Below are positions 44,716 to 55,189 of a DNA stretch of 64,000 nucleotides, piece after piece (positions within the stretch are counted from its first letter, which is position 1; every line of letters starts with the position of its first letter). The translations under genes and the position numbers were made by a program. The stretch comes from Isoetes taiwanensis (Eukaryota > Streptophyta > Lycopodiopsida > Isoetales > Isoetaceae): the NCBI GenBank assembly GCA_021234155.1, contig JAJEKV010000063.1, positions 712,947 to 776,946 of the forward strand, written 5' to 3'. Below the pieces are notes generated by a model. It was not told where the DNA came from, searched no databases, and worked only from the letters and a program-made list of their open reading frames with translations.

Positions 44716-45423
44716 ATGACAAGAAGCAAGAGGTCTGGGTCTCCTGCCAAAGGAGAACCCAGCGATTCTGATGACATGTATAGGATACTCCAGGAGATAA
44801 AGGGAGAAATAGCTGATTTGAAAAATCTGATTCATCATCTCAACACCCAAAACAAGGAATTGAAAGCAGAGAATTCCGAGCTCAAAGCTCTCTTATCCAA
44901 ACCCACAGCTGCAGATCCGGCTATTCTGAATGACACCATATGCAATCTTCAATCCCAGCTAGCGGACTTGGTGGCGAATACCACTAAAGTAGAATTGGAA
45001 CTGCATCATGAGCGTTTGTCATCTGAAAGACTGGAAGAACAGGTTAGGGCAAAAAATTTGAAAATATCAGGTCTGCCTGAACAGGACGATGAGGACACAA
45101 ACCAGGTGATTGCAGACTTCTTCAAGGAAGTTATGCATCTATATGAACCTCAGGCTACTCATAGTAGACGACTTGGTAAGCCAGCAAATCATAACAGACC
45201 GATTCTAGTTAAATTCATTTCAGAGGAAGCCAGAAACAGAGTTTTACAAAACAGAGGGGTATTGAAGGGCCAAAAGATCTGGATCGATATGGACTTAACT
45301 CCAGCACAATTGGAAGTTAAGAAGAAGGAATGGGCGAGAGTAAAGGAAGCTAGAACAGCAGGTTTTGTGGCATACTTGGATAGAAATGGGAAAGCAGTGG
45401 TAACCAAAAGGAAGAGAGAATAG
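44716..45423 (+). CDS. LINE ORF1 protein, coiled coil plus RNA-binding-type domain, 235 aa
   Basis: Starts at ATG 44716. Residues of about 20-60 and 85-110 form a leucine/glutamate-rich coiled coil (IKGEIADLKNLIHHLNTQNK). From about residue 112 comes AKNLKISGLPEQDDEDTNQV, then SRRLGKPANHNRPILVKFIS and LKGQKIWIDMDLTPAQLEV. This is the layout of animal-type L1/CR1 ORF1 proteins (RRM-like nucleic-acid chaperone that packages the RNA). It ends at TAG 45421-45423, but the same frame stays open into ORF2. The C-terminus is basic (KRKRE). Confidence 0.8.
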   Translation: MTRSKRSGSPAKGEPSDSDDMYRILQEIKGEIADLKNLIHHLNTQNKELKAENSELKALLSKPTAADPAILNDTICNLQSQLADLVANTTKVELELHHERLSSERLEEQVRAKNLKISGLPEQDDEDTNQVIADFFKEVMHLYEPQATHSRRLGKPANHNRPILVKFISEEARNRVLQNRGVLKGQKIWIDMDLTPAQLEVKKKEWARVKEARTAGFVAYLDRNGKAVVTKRKRE

Positions 45424-47616
45424 GGACTCGGGACCTTGAGGGTGCTATCATGGAATGTACATGGTCTTTCACAGGGAAAAATAGATGCAAATATGGCAGA
45501 GCTCAGTAGAATGGACATGATTATCTTCAGTGAGACATGGGAGCATCAAGCGAGGTCACTTCCTTGCATACCAGGATTTGCTGTTGTAGGCTCAGTTTGG
45601 AACACGAAAGAACATGTTTCAGGGCGAGGATATGGAGGCATAGCAGTATATGCCCATGTAGATATTGCTGCCAAAGCAAAGATAGTAGCAGAACACGGTT
45701 TTAAGCAACATTTATGGATACAATTAGATCTGGAACACACAATATTTATTGCTGCATGCTACTATGCTCCATTGAACATGGCTGTCTACAATCAAGTGGG
45801 CTTAGACAGAGATAACCCACTCCATGATCTCTGCAAAGAAGTTCTCTTATATAGGGACATGGGAGTAGTATTAGTGGTTGGGGATTTTAATGCCAGAACG
45901 AAAGAGATGCAGGCTATATCATATTTGCAAGAAGAGGATCCGCTTCTATTGGAAACAGATGATAACAATTTCCAAAGGCAGTCCACAGATCCAGTAAAAA
46001 ACTTCATGGGAGATAGGCTGCTGGAATTCTGTACCATTTGTGGTCTTAAGATCATGAACGGTATATCACGCTTTCCACAAACGAACACCAGCACGTGCAT
46101 CACACCATTGGGAGAGAGTGTGGTTGATTACCTGCTCTTATCACATGAACACATTGACATATTGGACTGTTTTAAACTCCAGGATAAGCAGCCAGAGTCA
46201 GACCATGTGGGTGTATACTTTGAGCTGACCGGGAAATTGAAAGGCGCAAGGAAATACATCTGCTCTCAGCCCAAGCTAAAGCTGGATTATAATAAGAGGA
46301 AGAATTATAAAACATGCTTAGAACAGGCCTTATGCCAGGTTTCCTGGAAGGGGCAGCTCAACCTCGATTCCAGGATGCTTACTGAGACATTGATAAGAGT
46401 GGCAGAAGAATGTTTTGGTTACACGAAACATAGAAGGGCAGGAATGCCTTGCAACAGCTGGTGGGATGCCGAATGCACCGCAGCTAGGAGACAGTTGCCC
46501 AAAGGAATTAAGGTAAAACCGAAATGGTACAAGCAACTGATCAAGAGCAAAAAGAGAGCTTATGAACTGAGAAGGCAAGAAGAACTTGGGGATTGGTTGC
46601 ATAAACATCCGAAAACATTCTGGAATAAGCTCCGAGGACACATTGAGTACCAGCAATTAAACGAAGAAGAACTCTTGCAACTCATTCGGTCCTTGTATCA
46701 TTATGAAGATGCACCCAAAATGGAATCCATTGCTGTAACAGGAGACATTTTCACAACCGAAGAGGTTGACATGGCCCTGGAGCATTTGAAAAATGGCAAA
46801 TCTGCAGATCTTGAAGGTCTGACCGCAGAGCTTTTGAAATGGGGTGGTGAAGCCCTTCACCAGGTTTTAACCGATCAGATGAATGCCGCTGCCCGAGAAG
46901 GTTTACCCAGTTCATGGCAATCAAACAAAGTGGTCCCAGTGCACAAATCAGGTAGTAAAACAGATGTTTGCAATTACCGAACAATTATGGTAGGGAGTCT
47001 CTACTCTAAACTGATGGGCTGCCTGCTAGCTCAGAAATTAAGTGATTGGGCAGAAATGAATGATAAACGTGCTACCTGTCAAGCAGGTTTCAGGAAGCTG
47101 CATAGTACTTTGGATCACGCCCTTACTTTAAGGGTGCTCGTTGAAAAGGCAAAGAGACCAAAGAAAGCATTGTTCTTGGCATTCATCGATTTCTCCAAAG
47201 CCTTTGACACGGTGCCGAGAGATGAATTGGGCAACAGGATGAAAGAGATTGGAGTCCCTCTGGAGATCATGGGTGCAGTATCCCAACTGTATAAAGAAGT
47301 CAGAGCGCGATTACCTTACAACCCTACCGAGATCCACAGCACAATCGGGGTAAGACAAGGATGTCCTCTGTCACCCACGCTCTTTGGATTGTACATAGAT
47401 GAATTGCAGGCATGGTTGGAAAGGAACGGTGTTGCAGGGGTTCGGCTGGGTGACCACTTGATTAGGCTGCTACTTTTTGCAGATGACTTGGTGTTAATGG
47501 CAGAAACACCAGCAGGTCTTCAAAGACATTTGCAAACACTTAATGAATTCTGCGTGGCAAAAAGAATGAAGGTAAACTTATCCAAATCCAAGGTAATGAT
47601 TTGTGGTACCAGGTAA
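45424..47616 (+). CDS. LINE ORF2: APE endonuclease and reverse transcriptase (first part)
   Basis: In frame with ORF1 after one TAG. It has no early ATG: the frame reads GLGTLRVLSWNVHGLSQGK. Endonuclease signatures are SWNVHG, SETWEH, VVGDFNARTKE, VDYLLLSHEH and SDHVGVYFEL. RT signatures are NYRTIMVGSLYSKL, QAGFRKLHSTLDHAL, FIDFSKAFDTVPRDEL, RQGCPLSPTLFGLYIDEL and the catalytic LLLFADDLVLMAET. The frame stops at TAA 47614-47616, where the coding signal continues in the next frame. It would perform target-primed reverse transcription. Catalytic residues look intact. Confidence 0.9.
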   Translation, partial: GLGTLRVLSWNVHGLSQGKIDANMAELSRMDMIIFSETWEHQARSLPCIPGFAVVGSVWNTKEHVSGRGYGGIAVYAHVDIAAKAKIVAEHGFKQHLWIQLDLEHTIFIAACYYAPLNMAVYNQVGLDRDNPLHDLCKEVLLYRDMGVVLVVGDFNARTKEMQAISYLQEEDPLLLETDDNNFQRQSTDPVKNFMGDRLLEFCTICGLKIMNGISRFPQTNTSTCITPLGESVVDYLLLSHEHIDILDCFKLQDKQPESDHVGVYFELTGKLKGARKYICSQPKLKLDYNKRKNYKTCLEQALCQVSWKGQLNLDSRMLTETLIRVAEECFGYTKHRRAGMPCNSWWDAECTAARRQLPKGIKVKPKWYKQLIKSKKRAYELRRQEELGDWLHKHPKTFWNKLRGHIEYQQLNEEELLQLIRSLYHYEDAPKMESIAVTGDIFTTEEVDMALEHLKNGKSADLEGLTAELLKWGGEALHQVLTDQMNAAAREGLPSSWQSNKVVPVHKSGSKTDVCNYRTIMVGSLYSKLMGCLLAQKLSDWAEMNDKRATCQAGFRKLHSTLDHALTLRVLVEKAKRPKKALFLAFIDFSKAFDTVPRDELGNRMKEIGVPLEIMGAVSQLYKEVRARLPYNPTEIHSTIGVRQGCPLSPTLFGLYIDELQAWLERNGVAGVRLGDHLIRLLLFADDLVLMAETPAGLQRHLQTLNEFCVAKRMKVNLSKSKVMICGTR

Positions 47617-48555
47617 AGCACTACCACGCTTCACTTATTGTGGCCGAACGTTGGAAACGGTAAGTCAATACAAATATCTCGGTCTTGAATTCTCTGCTAA
47701 TTATAAGTGGAAAGATTGCATTAAGAGACGGGTAGCAGGAGGGAAAGGAGCCCTATATAGCATGCTTAGACGATGTCATAAGGCATCATTACAAGACTGG
47801 AGGCTGAAAAGAATGCTCTTCAAGACGCTGGTTCAAACAGTAGTTCTTTACGGTGCTCCAATATGGGGCCCTGCTCTATCCAAAGGAATGTGGAAACTGG
47901 TCGAAGGCGTCCAAAAGACTTTTTTACAAGAGGAGCTAGGTATCAAGCAGCAAACACCATACCCCATAATGTTGGCAGAAGCAGGTCTATTACCTCTGGA
48001 AGCAGAGGCATTGATCCAGACGATTACATTTGTAAACAGGATATCTGCTCTAGGTGATGACCGATTTCAAGGGAGCTTTGGAATCATCCGTAAATGTGGG
48101 TTGGTACAAAGAAGTGTTGGATTGGGCAGCCCGGTACACAAACAAGTCGGGCCGGATTCGAAAATTGGAGTAAAGGGATATAGTGCGATCCACAAAAGGT
48201 GCTCAAGCGGATCCGCATAATCCGGGCACCAAAATGACATTCTACATGTCGAGGTGAACCCGATGCTTGTGTACTCTGATCGGACCTACCTTCAAGCAAG
48301 TATCCCGGGTCATTGTCCCTCAAGCGCATCACTTACGCGTTCACCGGCTCACATAAGCTTCAAGTAGAGATGGGCAGATGGTTTGGCATCCCGCGTGATG
48401 AACGGCTTTGCTCTTTGTGTACAGACAGGGTTGTTGAAGACGAGGAACATGTGTTTTTGTCATGTACAAAGATATGCGCGACTCCTCACACAAAGTTTGG
48501 TATTAATTTCCAAGTAATTTTCATAGCCTTACGGATATGGATCCTAAAAAACTAG
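47603..48555 (+). pseudogene. LINE ORF2 C-terminal part, frameshifted
   Basis: The frame from 47603 continues ORF2: LPRFTYCGRTLETVSQYKYL, LYGAPIWGPALSKGMWKL, PYPIMLAEAGLLPLEAEALI. It becomes degenerate after about 48090. The frame 48313-48555 then holds the terminal zinc-knuckle region GSHKLQVEMGRWFGIPRDER with CSLC and VEDEEHVFLSC. At least two small indels are needed to explain the breaks, so this copy is not an active element as assembled. Confidence 0.82.
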
Positions 48556-48667
48556 GCTGTTATTTTAAGAATATTGAGTCACATAGACTATTTTTTGACT
48601 CAATTACAACCCGGACATGTAAAGTTTATTTGTTGCTCCATGACCTCAAGGTCCAAAGGGGCATGAT

Positions 48668-48697
48668 AATAAATATTATTATTATTATTATTATAAG
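48668..48697 (+). repeat. LINE 3' tail, (ATT)n
   Basis: AATATTATTATTATTATTATTATAAG follows the LINE C-terminus and a short 3' UTR, matching the simple-repeat tails typical of CR1/RTE-like LINEs. Confidence 0.8.
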
Positions 48698-48699
48698 TT

Positions 48700-49700
48700 A
48701 AGCAGACTTGTAAAAAGACAATTCATTAGGCATCATGCACTCTTGCTGCTGCATCATATCGAATCATTCAAGAGCAAGACAACTATTGCCATGTCGGATC
48801 GGCAAAAAGCGCAAAAAGCATTGTGAGCTTCCCTAGGTCATTGCATACATATCGACAAAAGATTCCCTAGAACAAAGATCTAACTCAAGTTTGCATTGAA
48901 TAACCTTGTTTGTGAATAAGTCTGCATTCTCTATTGCTCCTATGCCCTAGATATGCTTGTAAAACACTAAAAAAGGTGACATCCGGTCTAATGCACTCCA
49001 AAGCAAACATTTGCTTATACAATTAAAGAGTCCCAATGCCTTCACCATGCCGCACAAATCCTGCAATATATTCCATATGTAACTAAATTTTGATTGAGCA
49101 ACTTATCAAATACTTCAAATGCCCGCATCTACAGATCAACTAGGGCTATCTATAACAAAGATCAATATAATATCCACACCAACAACAGATTGATGAATGA
49201 GGGTCTTGTCTATTGCTCCTATGGGCCATAGCACATGCTTTCAAAGATGCTAGAAAAAACTACTCATTTGGCTCTACACCTTGCTCTTGCATCGGTTCAA
49301 AACATTGGAGGGCAAGATGAGAATCTCCATCTTTGGATATGTCCATCACCATAAAGTGCACCCCAGCTACAACATCCGCACCCCAAAGCTACCACATCTG
49401 TTTGCATGTTCTTATAATATTCTATAGCAAGAGGGATTAGCTACTTCCGGGCATAGCCCCAATTATTGTACTCTATGATACAACATTTTGTCTTGTAATC
49501 TATCAAAGATCCTTCGTTCTTCCAAGAGACATTCACACTTGGCATACATGTCAATTAAAATGCTTCCTAGCAAGACATCTAGTTTATTACTACTTCTCAA
49601 AATATAGCCATGGACGGTTCTTCCCCTCAAATGGAGCTCTTAAGATGGTATAAGCTGCAGTCTCTCATTCAATTGATGTGCCGCCACGCTTGCCCGGGTT
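48700..49700 (-). pseudogene. PPR pseudogene, upstream part
   Basis: Broken minus-strand frames read DSHLALQCFEPMQEQGVEPN then FFLASLKACAMAHRSNRQ (about 49190-49320), LGHRSNRECRLIHKQGYSMQ (about 48900-48970) and SFVDMYAM then LALE.FDMMQQQECMMPNEL (about 48715-48890). These are plant PPR repeats (LVDMYAKCG, MQ..G..PN...F.S.LKAC). The series runs toward 44690-44500, and the LINE sits between. Numerous stops are present, and the start of the gene is not recognisable. Confidence 0.72.
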
Positions 49701-50453
49701 TCCCATGTATAGGCGCTTGGTTTTATAAACTTATTGATCCGGTTTGCCTCAAAGGGGAGTTTTAAAACTCAAATTCGCTTTATTCACGCTTTGCGACTCA
49801 AGATCATTCGTAGACATCAACTCCTCGAATTGAATAATAACTACATTACAACAAACAAGAATTTAGTGCCCTTGTGCACCCTCTAAACCCCAAATATGTC
49901 TAATCCTATTGACTCCATTAGGTGCGATAATTTGTCACCCGTGATATCGACGGAAAACACATGTAACAAAGTTCACAAATGAGATCTTGAAGCCATAAAA
50001 ATGACAACTTTCATCATCGTGTCAAAAAGAAAAACTTCGGAAGAAACATCTCAAGGATAAAGATACTTATCCGCACCTATCAATGTTCCGTAAAGAGTTC
50101 AAAAATGCTTCGCCTTTGTTACTTCTTTGTAATCATGATCTATGCCGAAAGATGGAGATCGAACCGCCGAAACATGTAGTTGTTTACTTATCCCATCTGT
50201 TGGTCAACGTAACGAAATCAAGAAAGAACTCCCTAATGCAACCCTAATGAGAATCAGGTGCCAAATTGGGTTGGGCCAAAATTGAAGCCATCGGGGAGGA
50301 AACGGAAAATGGACAAAGGATGTCCAATCTGGGACTCGAGAAGCAAAATTATCCCATGATATTTAAGATGGGCCATACAGGGGCGTAATGGGTGTTTATA
50401 TAAGGCGGTTGCCATATAAGGACCATATTCATGCAGCATAGAGGGTGCATTGG
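49701..50453. other. Non-coding sequence between the PPR pseudogene and the B3 locus
   Basis: No recognisable gene. Further faint PPR decay toward 49900 is possible but not demonstrable. A TATATAAGG sequence at 50396-50404 could act as a TATA box for the plus-strand ORFs that start near 50445-50461. Confidence 0.35.
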
Positions 50454-50460
50454 TTGTGCA

Positions 50461-50999
50461 TGAACTTGCCCGTGGATTCTCATGTCGAATGCATCGAAGG
50501 AAAAGGCAAGTCCAGTGTGGTGGAGCACAAGGAAGAAAACGGCAAGTCCCTAGCCATGGCTCCTCCTGACCCACAAAAGTCGCATGGTATTCGAGTATTT
50601 GGCCGATTATTAATCGAGGGCCTCAACCCTTATTCACCCCAAGGTCTAGAGAGGGACCTCGGAGAAGCCCCAGGTGCAAGTTCTAGGAATGTAGTTAGCT
50701 AAACATTCCCCCGCAAGTTCTAGCAAAACTTTCCCGTGCAAGTTCGGGAATGAATGAAGTTAAAGCTTTGTGTTCAACGTCCTCACAATGAAGTGCACAA
50801 TGACTCCAAGCATTATTGCAACAATGATCCAGAGCAAGGTTGTGGAACAGAGGCAAACAATGTGAGCACGGCTTCTCAAAGTGAAAGCGCAGGTAATGTA
50901 TCTCAAAATGCTAGTGACTTAGTACAGCGTGATAATATTGATCATAATGAAGAGTCATGGACACAAGGTGAAAGTCCCGAGTCTCGACTCGGCTCTTAA
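50461..50999 (+). pseudogene. Upstream ORFs of the B3 locus, possible N-terminal part
   Basis: Two plus-strand frames precede the B3 ORF: 50445-50702 (HVECIEGKGKSSVVEHKEEN, HGIRVFGRLLIEGLNP) and 50754-50999 (MKLKLCVQRPHNEVHNDSKH, Ser/Asn-rich). The second is in phase with the B3 ORF but is separated from it by stops at 50997-51045. The RVFG stretch recalls the RLFGV repression motif of RAV/NGATHA factors, but it precedes rather than follows the B3 domain, so the resemblance may be accidental. They may be the broken N-terminus of one gene, or 5' leader ORFs. Confidence 0.3.
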
Positions 51000-51167
51000 C
51001 CGAATCAAAGAGTCTAGTATCATTAGCACTTTTCGAGCTTGTAGCCAACACCCTTTGTCTCCCCATGGCATGTTTTGAACCTACATGTTCCTCGGTCTCC
51101 ACCATGGCATGCTTTGAACTTACATGTTCCTCCAGCCAATTTTCCAAATTTCTCAAGTGCTATACCA

Positions 51168-51827
51168 ATGAACCTTCCAAACACGTTTTCCTTTACATAT
51201 CCTCCCCCTATATATCACACCTCATTGAGTATTGGCCCTCTAAAGGATTTTCTTCCTAATCATCCCGAAATGATTTCTCCATGTTCCCATCCCTCAAAAA
51301 TCCCTCACTCCCTTCCACTATCTTCTCCAAGAAATACCCTTCCCCTTGTGAATTCCCCTCTAGGGAACCCTCAAACAAGGAGCCTCCTTCCACTCATGTA
51401 CCCTCCACCAAAACATGGCCCTCCATTCAAGCATTTGTTTACTAAGATTTTGACAAATAGTGATGTTGGAAATCTCAATCGTCTTATTATTCCCAAGGAG
51501 AATGCCCAAACATATTTTCCAGAACTTTATGTTGATCCTGCTAAAGTAGAAAACTTTATGATGCTTTCATTTAAAGATCTCTATGATAAGAAAAAGATAT
51601 GGGAGTTCAAGTACACATTTTGGAAAAGTAGTCAATCCTATGTGCTCACCAGAGGTTGGAAGAGATATGTGGATAGGTACAATCTAAATCACCTTGATCA
51701 AGTTTCTTTCTATGTGAATTTATACACTAGAGAACTTTACATGGATTTTTGGATGGCTTTGAACAACAATGCATGTCCCCAGCAAGAAGATTCGACAATC
51801 CCATCGACAAACTCCACCCGGTGTTGA
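51168..51827 (+). CDS. B3-domain transcription factor, RAV/NGATHA-like, 219 aa
   Basis: The first in-frame ATG is at 51168. The N-terminal part is Pro/Ser-rich and low in complexity. From about residue 92 a complete B3 DNA-binding domain is visible: LFTKILTNSDVGNLNRLIIP, KENAQTYFPEL, MMLSFKDLYDKKKIWEFKYT, FWKSSQSYVLTRGWKRYVDR, DQVSFYVNL. The SDVG.LNRL.IPK, FWKSSQSYVLT.GW and F(V)...L motifs are those of the RAV-type B3 class, which binds CACCTG-like sites. No AP2 domain is seen upstream. The C-terminus is short and its 3' part is tandemly duplicated just downstream. The ORF is intact, but the surroundings are degenerate, so it may be a recent duplicate or young pseudogene. Confidence 0.8.
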   Translation: MNLPNTFSFTYPPPIYHTSLSIGPLKDFLPNHPEMISPCSHPSKIPHSLPLSSPRNTLPLVNSPLGNPQTRSLLPLMYPPPKHGPPFKHLFTKILTNSDVGNLNRLIIPKENAQTYFPELYVDPAKVENFMMLSFKDLYDKKKIWEFKYTFWKSSQSYVLTRGWKRYVDRYNLNHLDQVSFYVNLYTRELYMDFWMALNNNACPQQEDSTIPSTNSTRC

Positions 51828-51834
51828 TCCTTAA

Positions 51835-52860
51835 TCTTTAGTTGATCAAGTTTCTTTCTAAGTGGAGTTATACACTAAAGCGTTTCACATGGATTTTGGA
51901 AGGCTTTGAACAATTACTCATACCCTACCCCAAAGAAGATGATTCCCAAAACCAAGATGATTCCCCGACAAGAGTATACGACAATCCCACCGACAAATAC
52001 CCATCAAGGAAAGTTGATCTTTAATTTGTTTTTATCTTTAATCTTTAGTAGTTCTTTGATATGTATAATTACATTTGTAAATACAGTTTACATAATAAAT
52101 TTTTGTTACATAGTCTTCTCACATTTTTAAATATGGTTTAAAAAATTCTGGTGTTATACTTTCAATTTATGTTTTTTAATATATCAGTTTTATACTTTCA
52201 ATTTATGTTTTTTAATATATCGATTTTTATACGTCTGAGACAAACTTTTTTTTCCTCTTCCCTTTCCTTAGGTGTGGAGGTGTATTCTAGATGCCTTAAA
52301 ATACGACCTTTAGATATTTTAATCAATTAAATATAGCTCTTTTTTCTTCTACAATTAAATATAGTGGTCCTTAATCTTTAGTTGATCAAGTTTCTTTCTA
52401 AGTGAAGTTATACACTAAAGCATTTCACATGGATTTTGGAAGGCTTTGAACAACTACTCATACCCCAGCAAGATGATTCCCCCCGACAAGAGTATACGAC
52501 AATCCCACCGACAAATACCCATCAAGGAAAGTTGATCTTTAATTTGTTTTTATCTTTAATCTTTAGTAGTTCTTTGATATGTATAGTTACATTTGTAAAT
52601 ACGGTTTACATAATAAATTTTTGTTACATCTTCTCACATTTTTAAATATGGTTTAAAAAATTCGGGTTTTATACTTTCAATTTATGTTTTTTAATATATC
52701 GATTTTTATAAATCCGAGACAAACTTTTTTTTTTCTTCCCTTTCCTTGGGTGTGGAGGTGTATTCTAGATGCCTTAAAATACACGACCTTTAGATATTTT
52801 AATCAATTAAATACAACTCTTTTTTTCTTCTACAATTAAATATAGTGGTTTTGACAAGAT
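51835..52860 (+). repeat. Tandem duplication (about 539 bp) of the B3 gene 3' part and downstream sequence
   Basis: TTGATCAAGTTTCTTTCTAAGTG at 51841 recurs at 52380 and is homologous to the B3 coding sequence at 51706, giving three copies of the C-terminal segment. The two downstream copies contain stops soon after GATCAAGTTTCTTTC. The flanking AT-rich sequence (52030-52340 and 52545-52840) is duplicated with them. Confidence 0.88.
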
Positions 52861-54470
52861 TGTATGCTAAGATTCCATGATGTGTTAGTGCCTAGATTTT
52901 CATAACCTTAAAGACATTTCAAAGTAATCAAATGTAGCTCGTGATAAACTATGTTCATTGCGTTCTACAATAAATAATCTAGACATATATTTAAAAGCAG
53001 TTCATTCCATGGCGATTACCACCGGATTTTGTCTACATTGAATACCAAGTCCTTAAATTCAAAGCAATGGCATAAGAAAATTAGGGAGGTAAAATTTTGA
53101 CCATTGATTTAAAGATAAAACTTGAACCCTTGATTTGAAGATAAAAGTGGGGCCGATGGCATTATTGAATGAAAATTAATGTAGCACAAAATTAGGAAGG
53201 TAAATTTTGAATTGTTGAAATAAAGATAAACTTTGAACATGGGCGTTATACCAGGAGGAGCAGCAATTATCCTAGACCATTGGCCGCCTAACTGGTGGGA
53301 CAAAGGCTATGTCTAGGGTCTCTCAAAAGAATACCATATCATCGTAATGATAGCTTTTGTTACGGGGCTTTGTCTCCATGTTGTGCTTTGTTTAGGCTTA
53401 TGCCTTTTTGTTCTGTAGGGGGCTCACGCCCTCTTTTCTTTGTTTGGGTCCCATAACCCGATAGGGTTCTCGTGGACGATAAAAACTTATCTTTATCTTT
53501 ATCTATTTAAAGATAAAGAAGGTGCAATGGCAATATTGAATGACAATTAATGTCTCACATTCTATGAGACCTTTTTTTTTAATTCGAGTTTCAAATACTC
53601 CTAGCTTGAAGTGGAGGCATCCGATCTAATTGCACATGTATAGTTTATTGATCAGACGTCTTTTTGTTGTACTGCTGCCAGAAGGCATCTGAAGGTGTAC
53701 AAAATACATACTGATTATCTCCAACAATTTGTTATAGTCTCTGCTTTTGATTTACTTCTAGTCCAACTAGCCACTTGGTATTTGGAAAAGAGGTGTGTAA
53801 ACCTAGATTCCCTCCATGGACTCTATTTCCTAGTCAATAAAAGTTGTAGTTATAAAACTATAAATCTCCGCTGTCTGCTCACCTGATACACTTTTCTAAT
53901 TCAAATGCACATCTGCGTGTATACTCTTTTTCATTATTGCTCAAAGGGGAAAAGTTCATCCAAAGGGAAACTCTAGAAGACTGTTGTTGGGACCCAACTA
54001 TCACAGATTGGAATTTTAATTGACTAGAGAAGTATTGTAGTCAACAAAAAGATGTTAGATGGAGGCCATGCTCAGTCCAATTTTCTTACCTTATACTTTT
54101 CTTTTTAATCAGGCCCAACCCTCTAAATCCCGTAAAGTGGAGGAATTCTAAAAGCTTAAAGCTTTTGCATTTTTTTTTATTTGATCTCTACATGCTTTAA
54201 ATGGAGCATTCTCTGTACAATGTGTTTATGAGCTTATATTCCAACCAAAAGCTGTAAGTTTATTGCACATGGAAAGGGTGACGTTTTTTTGTTTTTACGC
54301 TTTACTGTAAGTTTTATGATGGACAAAAGTAGTAATATAATGTGACTGTAGTTTATAACATGCAAAGACATACATTTCTACATCATAATAAGTAGATGGA
54401 ACATCTTTCTTACGAGACTTTTCTAAATAGTACTTTTCTAGGTATCACATTTGGTGCCCCCATAAGTGCT
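52861..54470. other. Non-coding AT-rich sequence with a retroposon-like 3' end
   Basis: At 53340-53510 a segment with short inverted words (GGGGGCTCACGCCCTC, GGGTCCCATAACCCGATAGGG) ends in AAAAACTTATCTTTATCTTTATC. This resembles the (TTATC)n tails of plant LINEs/SINEs in plus orientation. An imperfect repeat, AAATTTTGA..TTGATTTAAAGATAAA, occurs at 53090-53235. No gene is seen. Confidence 0.4.
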
Positions 54471-54479
54471 GGTTGTGCT

Positions 54480-54620
54480 TACCAACTTCCAGGTTTGTTG
54501 TATGTTCCCACATGCAGATGCATGACAAGGCATAGATCTTTCTCGACCACAAGCACATAATCTACGATGCTAGATCCACTCTTCATTCTCGTGCCAACAA
54601 ATGTAGAGGGAGGATGGTGA
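54480..54620 (-). mobile_element. LINE endonuclease fragment
   Basis: The minus-strand frame reads HPPSTFVGTRMKSGSSIVDY then VLVVEKDL, matching the SIVDYVL box at the end of APE endonucleases (compare SIVDYVIVNE at 38.4 kb). Only this short piece is recognisable. Confidence 0.5.
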
Positions 54621-54884
54621 CCATTGTGCGAGACCATTGCATGAAAGAGACCCCATACCGAAGTGCTTTGGAAGGAAACACCTTGACAGTAATGAGCCTG
54701 CTGATGAACTGTAAATCTATATCTATCTAACATATAACTGTTCTTATAAAGTCGTGTTACACTGAGGATTTTGGAGCGATCTGGAGCGTCGATCCGAGAT
54801 CCTAAAGCTCACGTCGATTTGGGGATTCTATCTCACGTCGATTTGGGAATTCTATGTAAGCCCCATCTTGGCCATTGATCCCAA

Positions 54885-55165
54885 GATCCTATGACTCATG
54901 TCACTTTAGATCCTCGTTGTTGGTATGAGATCCTATGGCTCACGTTGCTCTAGACATTTGGCATTTGCCACACGGACGCCGATGTTGGCCCTAAATGAGG
55001 CCCAAGATTCTACGGCTCACATTGCATGCTCGGCCCTTAAGGTGAGCCTTTTAAAGTTTTTATGTTGTTTAAGGGATTTGAACCCTTGTCATTGCCTCCC
55101 AACCCCCCATTCTTTTTTTTTTTTTGGAAGAACCACTAGGCCAAGTATTAATTCATTAAAATAAT
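54885..55165 (-). mobile_element. tRNA-derived SINE, copy 1
   Basis: On the minus strand a Pol III A box, TTGGCCTAGTGG (55144-55133), and a B box, GGGTTCAAATCCC (55085-55073), are about 50 nt apart, with an internal A run between them. The body shares AAAACT..TTAAAAGGCTCACC, AAGGGCCGAGCATGCAATGTGAGC and CATAGGATCTCATAC-type blocks with the copies at 57.8 and 59.5 kb. Confidence 0.7.
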
Positions 55166-55189
55166 TGATGTTTTAAGCATACTTAGGGG

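Larger units (their letters stand above)
44700..48700 (+). mobile_element. Near-full-length LINE with ORF1, ORF2 and an (ATT)n tail
   Basis: The element carries an RNA-binding-type ORF1, APE endonuclease, reverse transcriptase and a C-terminal Cys/His region, and ends in a TAA/ATT-rich tail at 48668-48697. It lies antisense within a PPR pseudogene. The exact 5' end and target duplication could not be resolved, and almost no 5' UTR precedes ORF1. It is the best preserved LINE in the window and the reference for the fragments at 4.8, 12.9 and 18.6 kb. Confidence 0.88.

Noticed and set aside
45189-46984. Minus-strand ORFs opposite the LINE
   Set aside because: They are antisense shadows of ORF1 and ORF2.
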